Shown here piece after piece: positions 36,489 through 47,568 of a DNA stretch of 64,000 nt (within the stretch, counting starts at the first letter, position 1; each line of letters opens with the position of its first letter). Made by a program: the position numbers and the translations under genes. This stretch comes from JAIOSF01 sp047159865 (GTDB lineage: Bacteria; Campylobacterota; Campylobacteria; Campylobacterales; Arcobacteraceae). The notes under the pieces are model-generated. The model was not told the origin of the DNA and made no database searches. It worked only from the letters and a program-made list of their open reading frames with translations. The DNA lies in contig NZ_AP038804.1 in assembly GCF_047159865.1 (NCBI RefSeq), positions 1,240,001 to 1,304,000 of the forward strand, written 5' to 3'.

Positions 36489-36565
36489 GGGCCTATAGCT
36501 CAGCTGGCTAGAGCGCTCGACTGATAATCGTGAGGTCCCAGGTTCAAGTCCTGGTAGGCCCACCA
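36489..36565 (+). tRNA. tRNA-Ile (anticodon GAT)
   Basis: A 77-base cloverleaf. Acceptor arms GGGCCTA and TAGGCCC pair fully, the D arm has AGCTCAGCTGGCTAGAGC, the anticodon loop is CTGATAA (GAT), the T arm contains GGTTCAAGTCC, and CCA is encoded. It lies between 16S and 23S, the usual position. Confidence 0.98.
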
Positions 36566-36875
36566 TATTACATCAAGATTATAAAAGTTAAATATAAGTA
36601 CTTCAAAAAGTATTTATATTTGATTTTTAAGCACTAAAGTGCAATGCAGCGAGGAACTAAATTCCGAGTCGTAAAAAATCAAAGAGTTATTTTACAATTT
36701 ACTGTTAAAGTCTTTATTTTTTCTAAGAAAGAAAATAAAAATACAATTTTATAATACTATTTAATTATATATAAATTATTATATTTAATAAGATAGTAGC
36801 TAAAGAATAATCATAACAACATAAGTGTTAAATCATATATTACTTGTAATATATGTATTTGAACTTTAATTTATC
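36566..36875 (+). other. tRNA-Ile to 23S spacer, no tRNA-Ala
   Basis: This 310-base spacer contains no second tRNA; the tRNA-Ala often paired with tRNA-Ile in rRNA operons is absent. It holds small hairpins (GCACTaaAGTGC around 36630, GGAActaaATTCC around 36653) and the left arms of the 23S processing stalk at 36704-36715 and 36787-36807. Confidence 0.8.
36704..36807 (+). repeat. 23S processing stalk, left arms
   Basis: GTTAAAGTCTTT (36704-36715) is complementary to 39838-39849. AATAAGATAGTA (36787-36798) plus CTAAAGAA (36800-36807) are complementary to 39785-39796 and 39775-39782. Between them AT-rich segments such as TTATAATACT also match AGTATTATAA downstream, giving a long imperfect stalk around 23S. 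Confidence 0.8.
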
Positions 36876-39768
<2,893 letters not shown>

Positions 39769-39774
39769 ATGAAC

Positions 39775-39849
39775 TTCTTTAGTTTACTATCTTATTAAGT
39801 ATAATAACTGATAAGTATTATAATCGTATTTTTATACAAAGACTTTAAC
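39775..39849 (+). repeat. 23S processing stalk, right arms
   Basis: Complements of the left arms at 36704-36807: TTCTTTAG (39775-39782), TACTATCTTATT (39785-39796), AGTATTATAA and AAAGACTTTAAC (39838-39849). They fill the 23S-5S spacer, where no gene is present. Confidence 0.8.
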
Positions 39850-39878
39850 TTTAATATTCTCAAATCAACATCTTAGAT

Positions 39879-39994
39879 GTTGGTGGTTATTGAGAGGAGG
39901 TCATACCCAGTTCCATTTCGAACCTGGCAGTCAAGCTCCTCATCGCCGATAATACTGCAGGGTCCCCTTGTGGAAACGTAGGTCGCCGCCAACT
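39879..39994 (+). rRNA. rrf: 5S ribosomal RNA
   Basis: About 116 bases. TTGGTGG and CCGCCAA close helix I; internal 5S motifs include CCATTTCGAACCTGGCAGTC and ATACTGCAGGGTCCCC. It is 110 bases after 23S. Boundaries are uncertain by two or three bases. Confidence 0.95.
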
Positions 39995-40012
39995 TCTAAG
40001 ATGTTTTTTTTT
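39995..40012 (+). terminator. rRNA operon terminator formed with the 5S flank
   Basis: TCTAAGATGTT followed by a run of T to 40012. Its 11-bp complement, AACATCTTAGA, is not local but lies before the 5S gene at 39867-39877, so the stem extends 5S helix I. The left arm can also fold alone (AACATCT-t-AGATGTT). Confidence 0.65.
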
Positions 40013-40164
40013 GCTCGTTTTTTCTATCTTCCTATTTCTTATTACTTTTTATTTTTATTCCTCTCTTTTCTTTTGTAGTTTGTTTTATTATTACTATTTC
40101 TTTATTATTATTTCTTTTTAGTGATGTTCTATTGCTCTTTTAAGGTATTTGGAAGGTCTTTGGC
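40013..40164 (+). other. Pyrimidine-rich spacer after the rRNA operon
   Basis: About 125 bases (40004-40128) are strongly T/C-rich on the + strand with few purines. No gene, tRNA or recognisable repeat is seen. It separates the rRNA terminator from the pyrD promoter. Confidence 0.6.
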
Positions 40165-40193
40165 TTGTTTGTTTAATGCTTTTGTGTTATAAT
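40165..40193 (+). promoter_or_regulatory. Promoter of the pyrD operon
   Basis: TTGTTT (40165-40170), 17-bp spacer, TATAAT (40188-40193). Transcription would start near 40200, leaving an 85-base leader before pyrD. Confidence 0.65.
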
Positions 40194-40285
40194 CCTTTTA
40201 ATTTGTAAAATTCTTTTTTACAGTAAGATTTTCAATTACTGAATATTTAAAATAGTATTTAGTTAATATTTCAAGGATTATATTT

Positions 40286-41344
40286 ATGTTTGATTATAAC
40301 ACTATCAAAAAGTTTATGTTTAATTTTGAACCAGAAACAGCACATCATATAGCATCATATGGATTCAAAACATTACCTTATTTAAGAATGTTAAATAATA
40401 TGATGGTTGAAAGAAATTTTATAGATGATGATATCCTATCACAAAAAGTTTTTAATAGAACATTTCGAAACCCTATAGGGTTAGCAGCAGGATTTGACAA
40501 GAATGCTGATATGATTGAATCGATGCAAGCAATGGGATTTGGTTATACAGAAATAGGAACTGTGACACCTAAAGCTCAATTTGGAAATGCAAAACCTAGA
40601 CTGTTTCGGTATCCTGAATATGAAGCTGTACAAAATGCAATGGGTTTTAATAATGAAGGTTCATATGAAGTTATTAAAAACTTAGGAAGTGTGTATCCTT
40701 ACTCTATACCGATTGGAGCAAGTATAGGAAAAAATAAAACAACTTCTGAAACGGATACTTTAAGTGATTATGAAAAGTTAGTAATAGGGTGTAAAGATAT
40801 TTGTGATTATATGGTGGTGAATATTTCTAGCCCCAATACTCCAAACTTGAGGGATCTTCAAAATGAAGAGTTTATTAAATCAGTATTTGGGATGGCAAAA
40901 GAGATAACTGATACACCTATATTATTAAAAATTGCACCGGATATGGAACATGAAACAGCTATTACTTTATGTCAAACTGCAATTAACTCTGGTGCAGATG
41001 GTATTGTTGCGACAAATACTACACAAGATTATTCTTTAGTACCAAATTCACAAAACTTTGGTGGAATTAGTGGTAAAGTGATGAGTGAGAAGTCTTATGA
41101 AATTTTTAAAGCAATTGGTCGAGAACTCCATAAAAAAACGACCTTAATAAGTGTAGGTGGAATAAGCGATGCAAATGATGTATATAGAAGGATAAAAGCA
41201 GGTGCTACTTTAGTTCAAATTTATAGTGCTTTTATATTTCAGGGTCCTTCAATGTGTAAAAATATTAATGAAGATTTAATTAAATTAATTAAAGAAGATG
41301 GTTATTCAAATATTTCAGAAGCAATAGGTTCTGATTTTAGATAA
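40286..41344 (+). CDS. pyrD: Dihydroorotate dehydrogenase (quinone), class 2
   Basis: Oxidises dihydroorotate to orotate, passing electrons to quinone at the inner membrane; fourth step of UMP synthesis. The 352-residue protein has the class 2 N-terminal helical extension (FNFEPETAHHIASYGFKTL), NPIGLAAGFDKNADMI, MGFNNEG, the active-site loop VVNISSPNTPNLRDLQ with the catalytic Ser, and ISVGGISDANDVYRRIKAGA. AAGGA precedes ATG 40286. Confidence 0.98.
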   Translation: MFDYNTIKKFMFNFEPETAHHIASYGFKTLPYLRMLNNMMVERNFIDDDILSQKVFNRTFRNPIGLAAGFDKNADMIESMQAMGFGYTEIGTVTPKAQFGNAKPRLFRYPEYEAVQNAMGFNNEGSYEVIKNLGSVYPYSIPIGASIGKNKTTSETDTLSDYEKLVIGCKDICDYMVVNISSPNTPNLRDLQNEEFIKSVFGMAKEITDTPILLKIAPDMEHETAITLCQTAINSGADGIVATNTTQDYSLVPNSQNFGGISGKVMSEKSYEIFKAIGRELHKKTTLISVGGISDANDVYRRIKAGATLVQIYSAFIFQGPSMCKNINEDLIKLIKEDGYSNISEAIGSDFR

Positions 41345-41353
41345 AGGAAAAAG

Positions 41354-42691
41354 ATGTTAAAAAAAGTTTTACTTTTGAGTGTGTGTCTTTTAATAATAGG
41401 AGAAAATGTAATGGCAAAAAATAGTTTACCAAAGTATTATGAAAAAACTTTAAAGAATGGACTGAAAATTGTTGCAATTCCATTAAAAAATAATTCTGAT
41501 GTAATTACAACTGATATATTTTATAATGTTGGAAGTCGAGATGAAATTATGGGTAAAAGTGGAATAGCACATATGCTTGAACATTTAAATTTTAAATCAA
41601 CAAAAAATTTGAAAGCAGGAGAGTTTGATACTATAGTTAAAAGTTTTGGTGGTATTAATAATGCTTCGACTGGATTTGATTATACCCATTACTATATAAA
41701 ATCAAGTAAAAAAAATCTTTCTAAATCTCTTGAGTTATATGCTGATTTAATGGAAAATTTAACTTTAAAAGATGAAGAGTTTCAACCTGAGCGTGATGTT
41801 GTGGCTGAAGAGAGACGATGGCGAACTGATAATTCACCTATGGGTTATTTGTATTTTAAATTATTTAATAATACTTTTACTTATCATCCTTATCATTGGA
41901 CCCCTATTGGATTTATGAGTGATATTCAAAATTGGAAAATTGAGGATATTAAAGATTTTCATTCTACATATTATACTCCTTCAAATGCAATTGTTCTAGT
42001 TGCAGGTGATATAGATAGAAAAACTGTATTTGAAGAAGTGACAAAAAAGTTTTCAGATATTAAAAATACTGCTAATAGTATTAATATTCGTAAAGAATTA
42101 CACACAATTGAACCTAAACAAAATGGTGCTAAAAGAATAGTTATTCACAAAGATTCAGAAGTGGAAATGTTGGCAATCAATTTTAATATTCCAAATTTTT
42201 TACATGAAGATCAAGTAGCATTATCTGCATTAAGTGAGTTGTTAAGTTCTGGAAAAAGTAGTAGACTAAATGAACTTCTTGTTGATGAGAAACAATTAGT
42301 AAATACTGTATATGCATACAATATGGAGTTAAAAGATCCTGGTGTTTATCTTTTTATGGCAGTTTGTAATCCAGGTGTAGATGCAAGGGATGTTGAAAAA
42401 ATTATTTTAGAAGAGATAGATAAAATCAAGTCAGGTGATATTAAAGAAGAAGAACTAAATAAGATAAAAAAGAATACAAAATCTGATTTTATTTTTTCAC
42501 TTGAAAGTTCTAGTAGTGTGGCTAGTTTATATGGAAGTTATTTGTCACGAGGAGATATAACTCCATTAATGAATTATGAAGATAAAATTGAAGCTTTAAA
42601 GACAGAAGATTTAGTGAAAGTAGCTAAAAAATATTTTACTAGTGGAAATTCAACTACAGTAATTTTGAAGAATAATGAAGAAAATGAATAA
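41354..42691 (+). CDS. M16 family zinc peptidase
   Basis: A 445-residue exported metallopeptidase of the pitrilysin/processing-peptidase family. The signal peptide runs to about AMA-like MAKN (residue 21), and the inverted zinc motif HMLEH (His73, Glu76, His77) and the distal glutamate in DVVAEERR are present, so it should be active. The second half is the inactive partner domain. It likely degrades peptides in the periplasm. Nine bases after pyrD and 59 before dapA. Confidence 0.92.
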   Translation: MLKKVLLLSVCLLIIGENVMAKNSLPKYYEKTLKNGLKIVAIPLKNNSDVITTDIFYNVGSRDEIMGKSGIAHMLEHLNFKSTKNLKAGEFDTIVKSFGGINNASTGFDYTHYYIKSSKKNLSKSLELYADLMENLTLKDEEFQPERDVVAEERRWRTDNSPMGYLYFKLFNNTFTYHPYHWTPIGFMSDIQNWKIEDIKDFHSTYYTPSNAIVLVAGDIDRKTVFEEVTKKFSDIKNTANSINIRKELHTIEPKQNGAKRIVIHKDSEVEMLAINFNIPNFLHEDQVALSALSELLSSGKSSRLNELLVDEKQLVNTVYAYNMELKDPGVYLFMAVCNPGVDARDVEKIILEEIDKIKSGDIKEEELNKIKKNTKSDFIFSLESSSSVASLYGSYLSRGDITPLMNYEDKIEALKTEDLVKVAKKYFTSGNSTTVILKNNEENE

Positions 42692-42750
42692 AGCTAAATC
42701 ATTAAATAGTAATGATATAATTTAAAAATATAAAAATAAGGGATAGAAAT

Positions 42751-43641
42751 ATGACTATAGTTACGGGTGCTACTACAGCAATTATTACGCCATTTAAAAA
42801 TGGAAAACTAGATGAGCAGTCTTATGCTAAGCTTATTCAAAGACAAATAAATAATGGCATAGATGCTATTTGTCCTGTAGGAACAACAGGGGAAAGTGCC
42901 ACATTAACGCATGATGAACACAAAAGATGTATAGAGATTGCAGTAGAAGTTGTAAAAGGTACTAATGCAAAGGTTCTAGCAGGTGCTGGTAGTAACTCAA
43001 CACTCGAAGCAATTAGTATTGCACAGCATGCACAAAAGTGTGGTGTTGATGCAATATTTTCGGTAAGTCCATATTATAATAAACCGTCTCAAGAAGGTTT
43101 GTATCAACATTACAAAGCTATTGCTGATTCTGTACCCGATTTAGGGTTTATGCTTTATAATGTCCCTGGAAGAACAGGTGTAGATATTGTTGCAAATACA
43201 GTTATAAGATTATTTGACGATTGTAAAAATATTTATGGAATTAAAGAAGCAACAGGAAGTTTAGATAGAGTTACAGAATTATTGTCACAACGCCCAGAGC
43301 TAAAAGTTTTAAGTGGTGATGATGCAATTAATTATGCTGTAATTGCAAGCGGTGGTGCTGGATTTACATCTGTAACTTCTAATTTACTTCCTGATATTAC
43401 AAGCAAATTATCAAGGGAAGCTTTATCTGGTAATTTAGCAGAAGCAAGAAAAATTAATGATGAACTTTATGAAATAAACTCAGTTCTATTTTGTGAAAGT
43501 AATCCTATTCCTATTAAAGCTGCTATGTATATAGCTGGATTAATCGATAGTTTAGAATATAGATTACCATTAACTGCTCCAAGCACTGAAAATATGAAAT
43601 CACTTGAAAAAGTAATGAATAAATACGACATAGTTAAATAA
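42751..43641 (+). CDS. dapA: 4-Hydroxy-tetrahydrodipicolinate synthase
   Basis: Condenses pyruvate and aspartate semialdehyde, the entry to lysine and diaminopimelate for peptidoglycan. The 296-residue TIM barrel has GTTGESATLTHDEH, AGAGSNSTLEAI, YYNKPSQEGLYQHY, the catalytic Tyr in MLYNVPGRT and the Schiff-base Lys in YGIKEATGS. GGGATAG precedes the ATG. Confidence 0.98.
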   Translation: MTIVTGATTAIITPFKNGKLDEQSYAKLIQRQINNGIDAICPVGTTGESATLTHDEHKRCIEIAVEVVKGTNAKVLAGAGSNSTLEAISIAQHAQKCGVDAIFSVSPYYNKPSQEGLYQHYKAIADSVPDLGFMLYNVPGRTGVDIVANTVIRLFDDCKNIYGIKEATGSLDRVTELLSQRPELKVLSGDDAINYAVIASGGAGFTSVTSNLLPDITSKLSREALSGNLAEARKINDELYEINSVLFCESNPIPIKAAMYIAGLIDSLEYRLPLTAPSTENMKSLEKVMNKYDIVK

Positions 43642-43643
43642 TA

Positions 43644-43943
43644 ATGTATACAATAATTGGTATTTTACTTTTATTTTTAATATCAATTTTTTCAGTATTA
43701 TTATTTTTTAAATCAAAAAAGACAAGGCAAAACCTTTTAGATAGTGGTACTTGTCCTTCTTGTCAATCGACAACTAAAAGTTTTAAAGATCAAAATACGG
43801 GTGCATTGTTTAAAGTAGAAGCAATAAAACAAAATATCTTAAAAAATCATGGATGTAGTGGAATAGTTGAAATAGAATATATATGCAATAATTGTGGACT
43901 TAAAGAAGTCCACAACAGTATTGGGCGTGGCTGCAGTATGTAG
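43644..43943 (+). CDS. Small membrane protein with zinc-ribbon-like cysteines
   Basis: A 99-residue protein with one N-terminal membrane helix (about 3-22) and a cytoplasmic-looking part carrying CPSC near residue 37 and CNNC near residue 82, with two more cysteines (HGCSG, GRGCSM). The paired CxxC motifs suggest a zinc ribbon. I do not recognise the family. It starts two bases after dapA and ends just before a strong terminator. Confidence 0.7.
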   Translation: MYTIIGILLLFLISIFSVLLFFKSKKTRQNLLDSGTCPSCQSTTKSFKDQNTGALFKVEAIKQNILKNHGCSGIVEIEYICNNCGLKEVHNSIGRGCSM

Positions 43944-43945
43944 AT

Positions 43946-43978
43946 AAAAAAAAGCAAGGTTTTAGCCTTGCTTTTTTT
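43946..43978 (+). terminator. Intrinsic terminator of the pyrD-dapA operon
   Basis: A-run plus GCAAGG, 6-base loop, CCTTGC plus seven T. Stem arms 43946-43959 and 43966-43978. The symmetric A/T tracts allow bidirectional action, but both neighbours are on the + strand. Confidence 0.92.
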
Positions 43979-43993
43979 ATTCGTAGATTTTAC

Positions 43994-44022
43994 TTGACAA
44001 AGATAGACTAAAGTGTTATAAT
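43994..44022 (+). promoter_or_regulatory. Consensus sigma-70 promoter of clpB
   Basis: TTGACA (43994-43999), 17-bp spacer, TATAAT (44017-44022). Predicted start of transcription near 44029, inside the CIRCE element. Confidence 0.92.
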
Positions 44023-44025
44023 TTA

Positions 44026-44052
44026 TTAGCACTTTAAATAATTGAGTGCCAA
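44026..44052. promoter_or_regulatory. CIRCE element (HrcA operator)
   Basis: TTAGCACTT-N9-GAGTGCCAA; the consensus is TTAGCACTC-N9-GAGTGCTAA. Sixteen of 18 arm positions match and the spacer is exactly nine. It overlaps the predicted transcription start, so HrcA bound here should repress clpB until heat shock. Confidence 0.93.
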
Positions 44053-44072
44053 TATAATATAAGGATTTTAGA

Positions 44073-46652
44073 ATGAGTAATAAAATATTTGAAAAATTGA
44101 CAAACCAAATGCAAGAAACAATTGAATCAGGATTGAGCTTAGCATTGCATAATAAAAATCAAGAAGTAGAAATAGTTCATATCTTGTGGGGACTGTTAAC
44201 AAATACATCAAGTGTATTAAATCAGTTACTAAATAAATTAAATATCGATAAAGTAGCACTTGAACTCGAAGTTAAAAGTGTTGCAAATAAACTAGTTTCA
44301 ACATCAAGTGTAACTAAAGAAAATATTAAAATAAGTAGAAATGTTGTCTCGTCATTAGAGAATGCACAAGGATTAATGACTAGTAGTGGAGATAGTTTTT
44401 TAGCAGTTGATACTTGGATTATAGCAAATGTTAAAAATGATGTATTTAAAAATACTCTAGGAAAATATCTAGATTTAAATGAAGTTAAAAAGGAACTTGA
44501 ATCAATTCGTGGTGGTGCAAAAGTAGATAGTCAAAGTGGCGATGATAATTTAGAGGCTTTGGATAAATATGGAATAGATTTAAATAAATTAGCACTTGAT
44601 GGAAAACTTGATCCAGTAATTGGTAGAGATGAACAACTTACCCGAATGATGCAAATTCTGATTAGAAAAACAAAGAATAATCCTATCTTATTAGGAGAAC
44701 CTGGAACAGGTAAAACTGCAATTGCAGAGGGACTTGCTCAAAGAATTGTGAACAAAGATGTTCCAACATCATTATTGAATAAAAAAGTAATATCTCTTGA
44801 TATGTCTGCTTTAATTGCAGGTGCTAAATATAGAGGTGAGTTTGAAGATAGACTCAAAGCTGTAATAAAAGAGGTACAAAAAGTAGGAAATATTATTTTA
44901 TTTATTGATGAAATCCATACTATTATAGGTGCAGGGGCAAGTGAAGGAAGTATGGATGCTGCAAATATTCTTAAACCAGCATTAGCAAGAGGTGAGTTGC
45001 ATACAATTGGAGCAACTACATTAAAAGAGTATAGAAAGTATTTTGAAAAAGATACAGCTATGCAAAGAAGGTTTCAACCTGTAAATGTTGATGAACCAAG
45101 TGTGAATGAAGCATTACAAATATTGCGTGGTATTAAAGAAAAACTTGAAACTTTTCACAATGTAACTATAAAAGATAGTGCATTGGTAAGTGCTGCAAAA
45201 TTAAGTCATAGATATATTACAGATAGATTTTTACCAGATAAAGCGATTGATTTGATAGATGAGGCAGCAGCTGAATTAAAAATGCAAATTGAATCTGAAC
45301 CAACAATTTTGTCTATTACCAAAAGAGAGATTGGTACTTTAGCTGTTGAAAAAGAAGCTTTAAAAATGGAAAAAAGTGATAAAAATACAAATAGATTAAA
45401 AGAGATAGAAGAGGAGTTGTCAAATTTAAAAGAGAAACAAAGAAATTTGGAAACACAATTTACAAATGAAAAAGAGACTTTTAATGCTATTTCTACAATC
45501 AAAACACAAATAGATGAATTAAGAAGTAAAGCAGAGAGAGCAAAAAGAGAGAGCAAATTTGAAGAAGCTGCCTCAATTGAATATGGACAAATTCCAGAGC
45601 TTGAGTCACAAATAAAAGAAAATGAAGAAAAATGGGCAAAAATGCAAGCATCAGGAACACTTTTAAGAAATTTTGTTGATGAAGATGCTATTGCAAGTAT
45701 TGTATCACGATGGACTGGTATACCTATTAACAAAATGATATCAAGTGAAAAAGAAAGAGTTTTACAAATAGAAAATGTTTTAAAAGCTGATGTTATTGGT
45801 CAAGATGAAGCTTTAAAAGCAATAAGTCGTGCGATAAAAAGAAATAAAGCAGGACTGAGTGATGATAGTCGTCCTATTGGGAGTTTTATGTTTTTAGGAC
45901 CAACAGGTGTCGGTAAAACTGAGTCAGCAAAAACTTTAGCAAAATTTTTATTTGATGATGCAAAATCCTTAGTACGATTTGATATGTCAGAGTATATGGA
46001 AAAACATAGTGCAAGCAGATTAGTGGGTGCTGCACCTGGATATGTAGGATATGAGGAGGGTGGACAATTAACAGAAGCTGTAAGAAGAAAACCGTATAGT
46101 GTTCTTTTATTTGATGAGATAGAAAAGGCACATCCTGATGTATTTAATATATTGTTGCAAGTTTTAGATGATGGAAGATTAACTGATAATAAGGGGGTTA
46201 CTGTTGATTTTAAAAATACAATTATTATTTTAACTTCTAACATAGGAAGTGATAAAATTATCAGTATAACTAACAAACATGAAAGAAAAGAGTCTGTTTT
46301 AAATGACTTAAAATCATACTTTAGACCAGAATTTTTGAATAGGCTTGATGATATTGTAATATTTGAACAACTAAGCTTAGATGCAATTACAAATATAGTA
46401 GATATTATGTTTGCGTCAATTGCATCACGACTTACAGAACGAGATATTCATATTACTATGAGTCCTGATGCTAAATCATATATTGCAGAAGCTGGCTTTG
46501 ATCCTATTTATGGTGCACGACCACTTAAAAGAGCATTATATGAAATTGTAGAAGATAAGTTATCAGATCTGATACTTGAAGATAAAATAACCGAAGGAAG
46601 TAATGTACAATTTGATATTAAAGAAGGAGAAGTCGTTGTTAATATTTCTTAA
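44073..46652 (+). CDS. clpB: ClpB disaggregase
   Basis: Hexameric AAA+ chaperone that, with DnaK, pulls proteins from aggregates. The 859-residue protein has the Clp N domain, NBD1 with GEPGTGKT and LFIDEIHTIIGAG, the coiled-coil M domain (about 400-530), NBD2 with GPTGVGKT and LLFDEIEKAHPDVFN, and the C-terminal region with EAGFDPIYGARPLKRAL. AAGGA precedes the ATG. It stands alone under a CIRCE-controlled promoter. Confidence 0.98.
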   Translation: MSNKIFEKLTNQMQETIESGLSLALHNKNQEVEIVHILWGLLTNTSSVLNQLLNKLNIDKVALELEVKSVANKLVSTSSVTKENIKISRNVVSSLENAQGLMTSSGDSFLAVDTWIIANVKNDVFKNTLGKYLDLNEVKKELESIRGGAKVDSQSGDDNLEALDKYGIDLNKLALDGKLDPVIGRDEQLTRMMQILIRKTKNNPILLGEPGTGKTAIAEGLAQRIVNKDVPTSLLNKKVISLDMSALIAGAKYRGEFEDRLKAVIKEVQKVGNIILFIDEIHTIIGAGASEGSMDAANILKPALARGELHTIGATTLKEYRKYFEKDTAMQRRFQPVNVDEPSVNEALQILRGIKEKLETFHNVTIKDSALVSAAKLSHRYITDRFLPDKAIDLIDEAAAELKMQIESEPTILSITKREIGTLAVEKEALKMEKSDKNTNRLKEIEEELSNLKEKQRNLETQFTNEKETFNAISTIKTQIDELRSKAERAKRESKFEEAASIEYGQIPELESQIKENEEKWAKMQASGTLLRNFVDEDAIASIVSRWTGIPINKMISSEKERVLQIENVLKADVIGQDEALKAISRAIKRNKAGLSDDSRPIGSFMFLGPTGVGKTESAKTLAKFLFDDAKSLVRFDMSEYMEKHSASRLVGAAPGYVGYEEGGQLTEAVRRKPYSVLLFDEIEKAHPDVFNILLQVLDDGRLTDNKGVTVDFKNTIIILTSNIGSDKIISITNKHERKESVLNDLKSYFRPEFLNRLDDIVIFEQLSLDAITNIVDIMFASIASRLTERDIHITMSPDAKSYIAEAGFDPIYGARPLKRALYEIVEDKLSDLILEDKITEGSNVQFDIKEGEVVVNIS

Positions 46653-46781
46653 AAGATAAATATTAGGTAAATTGTTATGATCTGCGTTTATAGATAGTAA
46701 TCTTATTCTTTAAAATATAAACTAATATTAAGTAAGTTTTAAATATAATCGCAGACATAATTTAGAAAAAAGGAAAAAAGT
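46653..46781 (+). promoter_or_regulatory. rpmH promoter and leader
   Basis: The gap between clpB and rpmH holds TATAAT at 46744-46749 without a clear -35, usual for this phylum. AAAGGA lies 8 bases before the ATG. TCTGCG (46680-46685) and CGCAGA (46750-46755) are complementary, but far apart. I see no DnaA-box cluster here. Confidence 0.55.
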
Positions 46782-46916
46782 ATGAAAAGAACATACCAAC
46801 CGCACAACACACCAAGAAAAAGAACACACGGTTTTAGAACAAGAATGGCTACAAAAAATGGTAGAAAAGTTATCAAAGCTCGAAGAGCTAAAGGTAGAAA
46901 AAGATTAGCTGTTTAA
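46782..46916 (+). CDS. rpmH: Ribosomal protein L34
   Basis: A 44-residue basic protein beginning MKRTYQPHNTPRKRTHGF and ending AKGRKRLAV, the standard L34 length and sequence pattern. AAAGGAAAAAAGT before the ATG gives a good ribosome site. Its last four codons overlap the start of rnpA in another frame, a common coupling in bacteria. Confidence 0.97.
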   Translation: MKRTYQPHNTPRKRTHGFRTRMATKNGRKVIKARRAKGRKRLAV

Positions 46917-47239
46917 GCAAATCTCACCGTATAAATACTCAAAAAGAGTTTAGTCAAATATATAAAAGCAACAAAAAATGGCATACTCATGCTTTTGTTG
47001 TTTTTTTTCTTGAAAGTGATAGTTTTAATATCGCTTTTGTATCATCAAAAAAAGTTGGAAATGCTGTTCAAAGAAATAGAGCAAGAAGAGTTCTTCGTGC
47101 AATAATTTTAGAAAAAGAAAATCAGCTTAGAACTGGAAAATATGTATTGGTCGCTAAAAATAATATATTTGAAAGAAAACATAAAGTACTAAAAAATGAT
47201 TTTAATTATGTTATGAAAAAACTGAATCTTTTTAAATGA
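46904..47239 (+). CDS. rnpA: Ribonuclease P protein component, apparent ATT start
   Basis: Protein subunit of RNase P, which matures tRNA 5' ends. About 111 residues: LSKSHRINTQKEFSQIYK, FNIAFVSSKKVGNAVQRNRARR (RNR motif) and FNYVMKKLNLFK. The frame opens after a TAG at 46895-46897 and contains no ATG, GTG or TTG before the conserved region; the first plausible initiator is ATT at 46904, with AAAGG at 46890-46894. The family N terminus aligns best with a start here. The stop overlaps the yidD ATG. Confidence 0.9.
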   Translation: MSCLSKSHRINTQKEFSQIYKSNKKWHTHAFVVFFLESDSFNIAFVSSKKVGNAVQRNRARRVLRAIILEKENQLRTGKYVLVAKNNIFERKHKVLKNDFNYVMKKLNLFK

Positions 47240-47568
47240 AAAAACTTATTCTTTATTTTATTAAATTTTATCAAAAATATTTAACTATTTTATCTTTTGG
47301 AAGTTGTAGATATCATCCAACTTGTTCATCCTATGCAAAAATGCAATTTGAAAATAATAATATATTGTATGCATTGTTTTATTCTACAATAAGAATATTA
47401 AAATGTAATCCATTATTTGATGGAGGATTTGATTATGTAAAAGTAAAATGTCCTGAAAAAAAACAAATAAATCTAAAATTTAAAAAAATTAAGGTAAAAT
47501 ACTGGAAAGTACCAGTAAAAAATAATTACTGCTTAATACTTCAACACAATACAAAATGGGACACATAA
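47236..47568 (+). CDS. yidD: Membrane protein insertion efficiency factor YidD
   Basis: A 110-residue amphipathic protein that assists YidC. It has the YidD core FYQKYLTILSFGSCRYHPTCSSYA written here in two parts (FYQKYLTILS, CRYHPTCSSYA), then LKCNPLFDGGFDYV. The C terminus (about 30 residues, Lys-rich) extends beyond the usual 75-85. ATG overlaps the rnpA stop; TAA directly abuts the yidC ATG. Confidence 0.95.
   Translation: MKKLILYFIKFYQKYLTILSFGSCRYHPTCSSYAKMQFENNNILYALFYSTIRILKCNPLFDGGFDYVKVKCPEKKQINLKFKKIKVKYWKVPVKNNYCLILQHNTKWDT

Noticed and set aside
45206..45733. A 175-codon antisense frame inside clpB (and a 158-codon one at 45800-46276)
   Set aside because: The clpB reading frame is fully conserved; the antisense frames are Ser/Leu-rich shadows typical of AT-rich genes.
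46653..46781. Possible replication origin next to rpmH-rnpA-yidC
   Set aside because: In some bacteria dnaA and oriC lie here, but no DnaA-box cluster or dnaA gene is visible.
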